Positions 1 to 5,754 of a stretch of 7,293 bases of DNA are shown one piece after another. The notes beneath the pieces were generated by a model, which ran no database searches, had not been told where the DNA came from, and saw nothing but the letters and a program-made list of their open reading frames with translations. Each line of letters begins with the position of its first letter. Within the stretch, counting starts at the first letter, position 1. Source of the stretch: Thermoplasmata archaeon. Lineage in GTDB: Archaea > Thermoplasmatota > Thermoplasmata > Thermoplasmatales > Thermoplasmataceae. The DNA lies in NCBI GenBank assembly GCA_021797025.1, contig JAKAAK010000160.1:1-7293 (forward strand), in the 5' to 3' direction. The position numbers were made by a program, and so were the translations under genes.

Positions 1-2
1 CA

Positions 3-878
3 CTCTCCCATATTGCAATACTGATTTATGTGAACAAGATTAACCAGCTTGTTGAACTCGGGTTCCATATCAAGGTCCTGCTTGCAGACTGGCATGCTAG
101 GGTAAATGACAAACTCGGCGGGGATATAAATCTAATAAGGGAGAGTGGTAACAGGCTGAAAAACAGCATGATTTACGCCGGATTGAGTGGGAAAGTTGAA
201 TTTATATGGGCATCAGATGTTGTGGCAAATCCGGATTACTGGGAATTGCTGCTTCAAACCGCAAAGAATTCCTCACTTTTGAGAATCAGGAGGTCCCTTC
301 CAATAATGGGGAGAACAGAGGAGGATGCAGATAAAGATTTCAGCAAATACATATATCCATTGATGCAGGTTACCGATGTTTTTTATCTGAATTCGGATCT
401 TGCTCTGGGTGGAACAGACCAGCGCCATGCATACATGCTTGCAAGGGACATAGCTGAAAAGATGGGAAGGAAAAAGCCCGTTCTCATGGAAATGCCACTT
501 ATATCCTCACTGAAAGGAAAAGGGAGAATGGATGATTTTAAGAAAATGTCCAAAAGTGATCCGGAATCCGCACTGTTTTTAACTGACACGGAAGATGATG
601 TACGGAGGAAAATAAAAAATGCATTCTGTCCAATGGGTATAACAGAAAACAATCCTGTAATTGATATAATGAGGTACCTTATATTTCCATATTATATTAA
701 AGAACTGGAAATCAAGCGTTCAGAAGCCCATGGTGGTCCATATACCGTAAAATCTTTCAGGGAACTGGAGGAAAAGTACCTCAAATCAGAGATTCATCCC
801 ATGGACCTTAAAAAAGCATTAACGGAAATACTCATAAATATTATATTACCTGTAAGCAATAAACTTAACAGTGATTAA
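3..878 (+). CDS. tyrS: Tyrosyl-tRNA synthetase, archaeal/eukaryal type (5' end outside window)
   Basis: This class I aminoacyl-tRNA synthetase charges tRNA-Tyr with tyrosine in the cytoplasm. The reading frame is already open at position 3, so the gene starts upstream. The GTG at 30 is an internal valine codon, because the residues before it align with the family. The nucleotide-binding HIGH motif appears as HIAI at 9-20; human TyrRS has HVAY there and the Methanocaldococcus enzyme HLGH. The visible part is 291 residues. Numbering from the GTG codon, the tyrosine pocket is intact: Y109, Q113 and D116 in YPLMQVTD, and Q131 in GGTDQR. The second catalytic loop is KMSKS at 172-176 (bases 543-557). 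The segment CPMGITENNP (200-209) and the HPMDLK motif near the C-terminus are typical of archaeal TyrRS. The 'KMSKSDP...FLTDT' wording recalls TrpRS, but the pocket residues argue for tyrosine. About 40 N-terminal residues should be missing, judged from the 306-residue Methanocaldococcus enzyme. Confidence 0.95.
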   Translation, partial: LSHIAILIYVNKINQLVELGFHIKVLLADWHARVNDKLGGDINLIRESGNRLKNSMIYAGLSGKVEFIWASDVVANPDYWELLLQTAKNSSLLRIRRSLPIMGRTEEDADKDFSKYIYPLMQVTDVFYLNSDLALGGTDQRHAYMLARDIAEKMGRKKPVLMEMPLISSLKGKGRMDDFKKMSKSDPESALFLTDTEDDVRRKIKNAFCPMGITENNPVIDIMRYLIFPYYIKELEIKRSEAHGGPYTVKSFRELEEKYLKSEIHPMDLKKALTEILINIILPVSNKLNSD

Positions 879-1157
879 ATGCCATGGATGCCCATAAGAA
901 GTATAGATAAACATGTCCATACCATGCTGGCCAAAATGGACAGCAATCACATGCTTATCATCAAGAGTTTCAAGAAAGATAGAATTGTAACAGTCAAAAA
1001 AACAGGAGAACGGTTTACAGTAATAGAGGAAGGCTTCAGAAATCAGAGCATAGACGTTGATGAAAAGGATATAAAAAAGGCCATGAAAGGTATACTGGAG
1101 TTAGAATACCCGAGGTCTCACCAGGTAATGGTTACAGAGCAGGAAATCAAAAGCTAA
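879..1157 (+). CDS. Small basic protein of unknown function, co-directional with tyrS
   Basis: This gene encodes 92 residues, and I do not recognise the family. Its ATG follows the tyrS TAA with no gap, so the two are probably on one mRNA. There is no Shine-Dalgarno sequence or TATA box at a useful distance. Start codons at residue 4 (888) or residue 16 (924) are possible alternatives; 879 is preferred because it abuts the upstream stop. The sequence suggests an N-terminal helix (about 7-20), three strands (24-30, 33-41, 43-50), a helix rich in Lys and Glu (61-76) and a last strand (80-87). There are no cysteines, membrane segments or signal peptide, so it is probably a soluble cytoplasmic protein. 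Its stop codon overlaps the stop codon of fen on the other strand. A link to translation is suggested only by its position. Its reality is supported by the tight packing and by codon use like that of its neighbours. Confidence 0.8.
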   Translation: MPWMPIRSIDKHVHTMLAKMDSNHMLIIKSFKKDRIVTVKKTGERFTVIEEGFRNQSIDVDEKDIKKAMKGILELEYPRSHQVMVTEQEIKS

Positions 1158-2173
1158 AAATACTTATCAAGGCTGGACTGGTTTGCACTGGAGTATCCTT
1201 TCTCGACCTGATCCAGAATTTGATTAATCCTGTTCTGTGAAAAACTATGCTCATTGCATAGATAGTCTATAATTCCCTCCCTGTCAGGTGGTTTAAATTT
1301 GATATCATCGCACTCTGTCACCGGTGGATTACTAAAAAATTCCTTTATTTCCTCAAGGTTTTCTATCTCCTTTCTTTTATATTTTAAAACTTCCTCAATG
1401 GTATCGTATTTTTTGATCAGTGAAAGGCCTGTCTTGGCACCTATTCCCCTGATTCCGGGGTTGAAATCGGTTCCTACCAGTATGCCGATGCCGATGAGCT
1501 GATCCTGTGTAATCCCTATACTTTCTAAATTCTCCTTCAAATCTATTATCTCCGGACTGATATTGATGAATCTTCCAGTACCAGATATTCTGCGACGTCC
1601 ATACATTGTAAAATTCCTAAGGACTCTTCTGGCACCGAATAGAAGGCAATCATAATCCTGTGAAACAACAGAATCCACTATTCCTGTTTTACTCATATAT
1701 GATGCCTGTGCCTCACCCTCTGTGGGAGCCTGTACCCACGGAACACCCATCAGGTCTAAAAGTTTTTTTGATTCTAAAACTATATCAGATGTAATGTAAT
1801 TGATTCTGGATGAGAGTATTTTAATCCTTTCTGTATCATTATTTTTTATGGCAATATCAAGCTCAGCAATATTCTTATCCTTTATGGCTTTCCTCTCCTT
1901 CAGTGTCTCACTCTTGAGATGGTATGGCTTTCCATCAAAAGAGTAAACCGGCTTTATGCTGTTCTGAAGCAGTGTTGAGGTCCGGTAAAAAATTCCAGAT
2001 AAATGTGAAGTAATATTTCCGGAGGAATCCTTCAACGGTTCACCGTCTTCCCCTCTTATGCTGCTGAGGAACTGGTATATGATATTATAAGCATCGACCG
2101 ATACCGTTATGCCAGTATTTTCTTTTATTGTGGTTTCATGCTTTATCAGTATTCCGGAAATATCTACTCCCAT
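1154..2173 (-). CDS. fen: Flap endonuclease 1 (FEN-1/XPG family)
   Basis: This structure-specific nuclease removes 5' flaps during Okazaki-fragment maturation and long-patch base excision repair. The protein is 339 residues, a normal archaeal length. I choose the ATG at 2173-2171 over an in-frame GTG at 2179. The family begins MGVD/MGVQ, and from this ATG all seven acidic metal ligands fall at the positions known in Pyrococcus FEN-1: D27, D80, E152, E154, D173, D175 and D236. A good Shine-Dalgarno sequence also sits 5 bases upstream. The N domain is about 1-105 and the I domain about 115-255. The helix-hairpin-helix (GIRGIGAKTG, 240-249) binds DNA. The last eight residues, QSSLDKYF, form a PIP box for docking on PCNA. 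The gene is the second in an operon with radB and is convergent with the small gene downstream of tyrS. No key residue is missing. Confidence 0.97.
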   Translation of the reverse strand: MGVDISGILIKHETTIKENTGITVSVDAYNIIYQFLSSIRGEDGEPLKDSSGNITSHLSGIFYRTSTLLQNSIKPVYSFDGKPYHLKSETLKERKAIKDKNIAELDIAIKNNDTERIKILSSRINYITSDIVLESKKLLDLMGVPWVQAPTEGEAQASYMSKTGIVDSVVSQDYDCLLFGARRVLRNFTMYGRRRISGTGRFINISPEIIDLKENLESIGITQDQLIGIGILVGTDFNPGIRGIGAKTGLSLIKKYDTIEEVLKYKRKEIENLEEIKEFFSNPPVTECDDIKFKPPDREGIIDYLCNEHSFSQNRINQILDQVEKGYSSANQSSLDKYF

Positions 2174-2175
2174 GT

Positions 2176-2886
2176 TCACACCTCACAGGTAATTCCATTA
2201 TCAGTAATCCTGAATCTCGTGCTGCGCCCCTCTATTATGGAACGGTGCTTGTCCACTGTTAATGTTCTAGTTCCATCTTTAAACTTTTCTACTCTGTAGA
2301 TTGCCTTCATTGCATGGTCTATGAAGAAGCCTCCGAAGGGCTCCAGCGAATTATTATTTACATCCTCATATATCTGATTTGTTATGAGGACCGGTATTTT
2401 ATATTTTACTGCTATCCCAGAAAGGATGTTTAACTGTTTTTCATATCCTTCCATTCTAGCAGAAGGATCCTTTCCTGCCTCCATTCTGAAAAAATTTGTG
2501 AATGAATCCACAACCATTATCCCCATGCTATGCCTCGAATCACGCTTTTCCCCAATAAGTTTATCTGACTTGATAAGTGCAAGATACTGGTCATCAAGGG
2601 ATCTAACCCTGTATATATTCATGTACGACAAATATTCTGTGCAGTTTTTAGATATGCTCAGAAAGCGCTCAGTTGAAAAACCTTCGGTATCAACATAAAC
2701 AACAGAAAGCCCATTCTTCAACACTGACAGTGAATAAATCATTCCAAGGTTGGACTTGCCGGCACCTCCCTCCCCGTACAATTCAGTTATAATTCCAGGT
2801 TCAATCCCTCCATCCATCAATGTGTCAAGGCAATCATAACCTGAAGAAATTTTCTGAATTGAATCGTTAAGACTGATTTTTTCCAT
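2176..2886 (-). CDS. radB: Archaeal RecA-like recombination/repair protein RadB
   Basis: RadB is a euryarchaeal paralogue of the RadA/Rad51 recombinase. It is thought to act as an accessory factor in homologous recombination rather than as the main strand-exchange protein. The protein is 236 residues and consists of the RecA core alone. It lacks the N-terminal helix-hairpin-helix domain of RadA, as expected for RadB. The Walker A motif is GEGGAGKS (38-45). The Walker B strand is MGIMVVDS (121-128), with D127. A later ITNQIY segment (168-173) matches the RecA/RadA L2-proximal strand. DKHR (212-215) matches the basic KHR motif reported for RadB proteins. The start at 2886 is supported by a TATA-like box about 25 bases upstream, which implies a leaderless mRNA. 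The gene is first in an operon with fen. Its last codons carry the fen Shine-Dalgarno sequence, and its TGA stop lies two bases before the fen ATG. Confidence 0.93.
   Translation of the reverse strand: MEKISLNDSIQKISSGYDCLDTLMDGGIEPGIITELYGEGGAGKSNLGMIYSLSVLKNGLSVVYVDTEGFSTERFLSISKNCTEYLSYMNIYRVRSLDDQYLALIKSDKLIGEKRDSRHSMGIMVVDSFTNFFRMEAGKDPSARMEGYEKQLNILSGIAVKYKIPVLITNQIYEDVNNNSLEPFGGFFIDHAMKAIYRVEKFKDGTRTLTVDKHRSIIEGRSTRFRITDNGITCEV
2179..2184 (-). promoter_or_regulatory. Shine-Dalgarno sequence for fen, inside radB
   Basis: On the minus strand GAGGTG, which matches six bases of the archaeal consensus GGAGGTGA, lies five bases before the fen ATG. The bases between are the radB TGA stop plus AC. 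The site is built from the final Glu and Val codons of radB. It decides the start: it fits the ATG at 2173 and is too close to serve the in-frame GTG at 2179, which overlaps it. Ribosomes ending radB would stop directly over the fen start, so translational coupling is likely. Confidence 0.8.
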
Positions 2887-2903
2887 TTAATTACTGTATC
2901 ACA

Positions 2904-2916
2904 TAATATAATAAAA
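2904..2916 (-). promoter_or_regulatory. TATA-like promoter of the radB-fen operon
   Basis: The minus strand reads TTTTATTATATTA here, centred about 25 bases before the A of the radB ATG (2886). Archaeal transcription starts about 25 bases downstream of the TATA-box centre, so the transcript would begin at or next to the start codon and be leaderless. There is no Shine-Dalgarno sequence before radB, which agrees. The call is from composition and spacing only. Confidence 0.6.
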
Positions 2917-2960
2917 TGTTTCTAAAAAATAGTTATCACCCACTAGCCGGAATTAGAATA

Positions 2961-2970
2961 TTTTAAATAA
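2961..2970 (+). promoter_or_regulatory. Extra TATA-like box in the divergent intergenic region
   Basis: TTTTAAATAA is the best TATA-box match in the 191-bp gap between radB and the membrane-protein gene. Read on the plus strand, its centre is about 25 bases before an ATG at 2991 that opens a 14-codon frame. An imperfect inverted repeat (CTTT at 2974-2977, AAAG at 2982-2985) lies between box and ATG. TATA boxes are nearly symmetrical, so it could instead fire toward radB, giving a start near 2940 and a roughly 55-base leader. Direction and use are unproven. Confidence 0.4.
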
Positions 2971-2990
2971 AACCTTTGATTAAAGTTCTG

Positions 2991-3035
2991 ATGTTCATTA
3001 TTTTCGTATTTTCGGTCCATTTTTCATTGATATAG
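2991..3035 (+). CDS. Putative leaderless 14-residue hydrophobic micro-ORF
   Basis: The frame begins with ATG at 2991 and stops with TAG at 3033-3035. It encodes MFIIFVFSVHFSLI, a peptide almost entirely hydrophobic and long enough only for part of a membrane helix. The support is the strong TATA-like box at exactly leaderless spacing upstream, and its location 42 bases before the promoter-proximal start of the downstream membrane-protein gene. Against it, short AT-rich frames read as Phe and Ile by chance, and the downstream gene has its own TATA box at 3051-3058. It might be a small peptide, an upstream leader frame, or nothing. Confidence 0.2.
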   Translation: MFIIFVFSVHFSLI

Positions 3036-3050
3036 TACTTTAATAAATTA

Positions 3051-3058
3051 TTTATAAT
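3051..3058 (+). promoter_or_regulatory. TATA-like promoter of the two-helix membrane-protein gene
   Basis: TTTATAAT, within a longer AT-rich stretch, is centred about 24 bases before the ATG at 3078. This is the spacing expected for a leaderless transcript. No Shine-Dalgarno sequence precedes the ATG (the bases just before it are AAGCGAA). Confidence 0.6.
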
Positions 3059-3077
3059 TAATACAGATACAAGCGAA

Positions 3078-3524
3078 ATGGCAAATATATATCTGGCTAT
3101 CGGTGTTATTTTTCTCATAATGTCAGCATTATCCTTTGCCATAGGGCTCTATTTCCTGGGAATACCGTTACTGATTGTCTTTATAGTTTTAATGGGCCTT
3201 TATTATAAAACTTCAGCGCTGCATGTCAATAAAAGGGTTTCCAGCATAACCTATGATGGAATAGTTAAAACAGGTGTTTCTAAAATAGAAAAGGGGACGT
3301 TTTACGTTGAAAAGGATAAATTCATTGCAATTATGAATAAAATCGGAGACCTCATTTCCTCCCAGGGTAGCATGCCAGAGTTCGGAATTGATGCCCTTTA
3401 CATACAATTCAACAGACAGGACAGGGCAGAAAAGCTTGCAGACCTCATAAACGAAAGAGGCGTTAAAGCTTCTGCAGCCCAGGAAAGGTTTATGTGGAAG
3501 GTCAAGATCGATTTTAATGAATAA
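3078..3524 (+). CDS. Membrane protein of unknown function with two N-terminal helices and a soluble C-terminal domain
   Basis: This gene encodes 148 residues, and I do not recognise the family. Two hydrophobic segments, about residues 4-25 and 27-43, are joined by a very short turn (LGIP) and look like a helical hairpin. A basic stretch (K44, K52, R53) follows, so by the positive-inside rule the C-terminal domain of about 100 residues should face the cytoplasm. That domain looks mixed alpha/beta: strands near 56-65 and 73-78, a helix 80-95, a strand 104-111 (IDALYIQF), a helix 114-128 and a final strand (WKVKIDF). There are no cysteines, metal-binding clusters or nucleotide-binding motifs. 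The start at 3078 is set by the TATA box about 24 bases upstream. The gene is transcribed away from radB and has its own promoter. It is followed after 52 bases by the MFS gene, which also appears to have its own promoter, so a shared function is not implied. Confidence 0.85.
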   Translation: MANIYLAIGVIFLIMSALSFAIGLYFLGIPLLIVFIVLMGLYYKTSALHVNKRVSSITYDGIVKTGVSKIEKGTFYVEKDKFIAIMNKIGDLISSQGSMPEFGIDALYIQFNRQDRAEKLADLINERGVKASAAQERFMWKVKIDFNE

Positions 3525-3546
3525 TATGTCAAATAAGGTCAGGGAA

Positions 3547-3560
3547 AATTTAACTTAAAT
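3547..3560 (+). promoter_or_regulatory. TATA-like promoter of the MFS transporter gene
   Basis: ATTTAACTTAAAT is centred about 23 bases before the ATG at 3577 and is preceded by a purine-rich AGGGAAAA that could act as the TFB-recognition element. The spacing implies a leaderless mRNA. The A/T core is interrupted by a C, so the match is weaker than those of its neighbours. Confidence 0.45.
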
Positions 3561-3576
3561 GCTGTAATTATATGTT

Positions 3577-4782
3577 ATGAAGGATTATGTACACGCTACC
3601 TTTGCATCTACAGGGTCCTGGATAGGAAATATATATGATTTGACACTTGTAACTTATATATATGCCGAACTTGAAAAATCCTATCATATAGGACTGGGTG
3701 TGGTATCACTGCTTTTCGCTCTCGGATTAATCGGCAGATTCTTCGGAGGGCTATATTTAGGATCTCTTACAGATAAAATCGGGGCGAGGCGTGTTATGGC
3801 TTTGAGCACAGCAGGATACGCAATATTTGCAGGTATCATGGCTTTTTCTCCTGACGTTTTTATACTCTTTTCTGCAAGATTCGTGCAGGGAGTATTTATG
3901 GGAGGTGAATGGACATCCGGTACTGTTCTAGGCTACGAATTTTCACCTGCAGATATAAGGTCTACAATATTCGGAGTAATACAGAGTGGTTATGGCATAG
4001 GCTATGCACTCACAGGCGTTGCATACATTTTATTTCTTCCAACTATCGGGGCAACCTGGAGGATTTTCCTCATTACGGGAACCATCCCATTAATTATTGC
4101 ACCATATACTATAATGAGGCTCCCTTCAGATAAAAGTACCATAAAAAAGGCTACGCATAAAATACATCTCATGAATTATAAAATTCCATTGATTAAATCC
4201 ATGATCATGATGTCCGGATACTTCTCTGCATATTTTGCCATATTATCGTTTTACCCAACTGTGGCACCATCATTCGGGCTTCCCGGATCAATTGTTGGGG
4301 TTGTGATGATCGCTTCAAGCATTACTGTAGCCATAGGATTTCTAATCTTCGGAAGGCTTTCAAATAACTTCAGAAAGAAGCATCTGATCATGGCAGGTTC
4401 TTTGATTGCTTTAGTATTTTCATGGGTTGCAATGCCATATTTTGTACTGCTCAGGCCATTTGCCATCCCGGGAATGATCATCTTCACTCTCGGTGTCGGA
4501 TCCATGCCGGTTATACCCCTACTTCTCATGGACAGGATTGACCCTGCTGTTAGGGGCCTTATATCCGGTATATCATATAATTTTGGTGCACTTTTCGGTG
4601 GACTCATATCGGTGCTTCTCGGAGTGGTCGGGGGGATTGTAGGATATAAAGGACTAATATTCATCATTGACATGACAACTCTTATATGCCTCTTATCAGT
4701 TTTTGCTGTGAGCGTAAGCATAAAAAAGAAAGGAGAATCGGCATCCTATCTATCAGGGCTGTCAGAAAATACTATAAAATAA
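3577..4782 (+). CDS. Major facilitator superfamily transporter (metabolite/carboxylate:H+ symporter-like)
   Basis: This is a secondary transporter of the cytoplasmic membrane, 401 residues, with about 12 hydrophobic segments. They fall roughly at 13-33, 39-61, 72-90, 94-112, 130-153, 160-181, then after a basic central loop (182-204) at 205-226, 236-258, 266-286, 292-316, 328-352 and 358-380. The MFS signature between helices 2 and 3 is intact: G62, D66, G69, R71, R72 in GSLTDKIGARR. Helix 4 has R101, the Q104-G105 pair and GGEW (109-112), followed by E121 and R128. W161-R162 lies at the start of helix 6. D21 in helix 1 is the acidic residue usual in proton-coupled members. The GGEW block and 'E..P...R' pattern resemble the sialate/lactate (SHS) and aromatic-acid (AAHS) symporter branches. 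The substrate cannot be read from sequence, but proton-driven uptake would suit an acidophile. Both neighbours appear to be separate transcription units. Confidence 0.9.
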   Translation: MKDYVHATFASTGSWIGNIYDLTLVTYIYAELEKSYHIGLGVVSLLFALGLIGRFFGGLYLGSLTDKIGARRVMALSTAGYAIFAGIMAFSPDVFILFSARFVQGVFMGGEWTSGTVLGYEFSPADIRSTIFGVIQSGYGIGYALTGVAYILFLPTIGATWRIFLITGTIPLIIAPYTIMRLPSDKSTIKKATHKIHLMNYKIPLIKSMIMMSGYFSAYFAILSFYPTVAPSFGLPGSIVGVVMIASSITVAIGFLIFGRLSNNFRKKHLIMAGSLIALVFSWVAMPYFVLLRPFAIPGMIIFTLGVGSMPVIPLLLMDRIDPAVRGLISGISYNFGALFGGLISVLLGVVGGIVGYKGLIFIIDMTTLICLLSVFAVSVSIKKKGESASYLSGLSENTIK

Positions 4783-4793
4783 TATGTAATAGA

Positions 4794-4805
4794 AAAAATA
4801 ATATG
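4794..4805 (+). promoter_or_regulatory. TATA-like promoter of the PGI/PMI gene
   Basis: AAAAATAATATG is centred about 26 bases before the ATG at 4826 and is preceded by a purine-rich AGAAA. As with the neighbouring genes, there is no Shine-Dalgarno sequence before the start, so a leaderless mRNA is likely. A T5 run at 4808-4812 follows the box and could also contribute to ending upstream MFS transcripts. Confidence 0.5.
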
Positions 4806-4825
4806 CTATTTTTATCTACTCTATT

Positions 4826-5743
4826 ATGAATTTTCTTGACGAATTAAAAAATTTAAAGGAACAGATAAAATCTACAGATAAATTCAATGTGGATTTTAAC
4901 TTTGATAATATTGTAATTTCTGGAATGGGTGGATCAGGCATAGTGGGAAATATCTTCCAGGAATACTATACAGAACGTCCGGTAATTCCAATAGGTGATT
5001 ATGGGATCCCTTCGTTTGTAGATGAAAAAACACTTTTTATTGCCATAAGTTACTCCGGGAATACTGAGGAGACAATCAATAATGTAGAGGAGGCCAAGAA
5101 GAAAGGTGCACACGTTATGGCAATTACATCCGGTGGGAAACTCGAAACTATGGTTGAAAATTCGATAATAATACCATCGGGGATCCAGCCAAGATCGGCG
5201 CTGGGGTATATGATCATGCCACTGTACAACACCTTTTCCCCGTTTAAAGATGATACAATTTCCTCTACCTACGATGTTCTCAACGATATGGATAAAAATC
5301 ATGGTGAAATGAAAGCAGAAGCATTCAAAATTTATGAGAATAGCTCAATTCCGATTATATATGGCTCAAAACCCTTCAAATCAGTAGCATACAGGTGGAA
5401 AACCCAGTTCAATGAAAATGCAAAAACATTTGCATTCTACAGTTATTTCCCGGAATTAAATCATAATGATACAATGCCCTTGAAATCCGCCTACAGAAGG
5501 TCTGAATATCTATTTTATGCATTTGAATCGGATAATACAAGGATCAACCAGAGGATAAAAATAACACAGGATATAACAGGGGAACAGTTCTCTGTGATTA
5601 AATCCCCATCAAACGATTACCTTGTGAAATTATTTTACCTGCTCCATTATGCTGATTATCTGACGTATGAGCTTGCATTGGTCAGGAACGTGGATCCAAC
5701 TGATGTATCCACAATAGAGGAACTCAAGGCAAAATTAAACTAA
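4826..5743 (+). CDS. Bifunctional phosphoglucose/phosphomannose isomerase
   Basis: This cytoplasmic enzyme interconverts glucose 6-phosphate or mannose 6-phosphate with fructose 6-phosphate. It thus serves gluconeogenesis and the supply of mannose for glycans and lipids. The protein is 305 residues, the size of the characterised archaeal enzymes from Pyrobaculum aerophilum and Thermoplasma. It has two SIS (sugar isomerase) domains, about 20-145 and 160-300. The first holds the glycine-rich SGMGGSG (32-38) and the phosphate-binding loop SYSGNTEET (75-83). The conserved PRSALGY (122-128) contains R123. Residues aligning with the catalytic set of the Pyrobaculum enzyme are E197 (in FNENAK), H213 (in PELNHND) and T292 (in NVDPTDV). 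That threonine is the residue linked to acceptance of both sugars. The gene looks monocistronic and is convergent with rqcH, with 11 bases between stop codons. Confidence 0.95.
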   Translation: MNFLDELKNLKEQIKSTDKFNVDFNFDNIVISGMGGSGIVGNIFQEYYTERPVIPIGDYGIPSFVDEKTLFIAISYSGNTEETINNVEEAKKKGAHVMAITSGGKLETMVENSIIIPSGIQPRSALGYMIMPLYNTFSPFKDDTISSTYDVLNDMDKNHGEMKAEAFKIYENSSIPIIYGSKPFKSVAYRWKTQFNENAKTFAFYSYFPELNHNDTMPLKSAYRRSEYLFYAFESDNTRINQRIKITQDITGEQFSVIKSPSNDYLVKLFYLLHYADYLTYELALVRNVDPTDVSTIEELKAKLN

Positions 5744-5754
5744 CTTATTCAAAT

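Larger units (their letters stand above)
2887..3077. other. Divergent intergenic region between radB and the membrane-protein gene
   Basis: This is the longest non-coding stretch in the window (191 bp), strongly AT-rich. It holds the radB promoter box (2904-2916, minus strand), the membrane-gene box (3051-3058, plus strand), an additional TATA-like box (2961-2970) and a 14-codon micro-ORF (2991-3035). I see no tRNA-like cloverleaf, long inverted repeat, box C/D pair or repeat array. Short AT-rich sequence in this region could also bind regulators, but no operator can be defined. Confidence 0.6.

Noticed and set aside
30..32. GTG at 30 as the tyrS start
   Set aside because: The same frame is open to position 3 and encodes the HIGH-motif equivalent, so the gene begins outside the window.
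543..590. TrpRS identity for the first gene, from the KMSKSDP...FLTDT wording
   Set aside because: The substrate pocket (Y109, Q113, D116, Q131) and the CPMG...ENNP segment are those of TyrRS.
2174..2179. GTG at 2179 as the fen start, giving a GTGA overlap with radB
   Set aside because: It adds two residues before MGVD, shifts all seven catalytic acidic residues off the family numbering, and lies on top of the Shine-Dalgarno sequence that fits the ATG at 2173.
4251..4721. Long open frame on the minus strand opposite the MFS gene (156 codons)
   Set aside because: It lies wholly within a strong coding gene, is rich in Pro/Thr/Met as expected from the complement of a membrane-protein gene, and has no promoter or ribosome-binding site.
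4934..5302. Minus-strand open frame opposite PGI/PMI (122 codons)
   Set aside because: It is a shadow of the PGI/PMI coding sequence with no family resemblance and an erratic composition (many Cys, His, Trp).
5744..5754. Hairpin terminator between the convergent PGI/PMI and rqcH genes
   Set aside because: Only 11 bases separate the stops and no stem can be drawn. Short T-runs on either strand are too weak to call as terminators.
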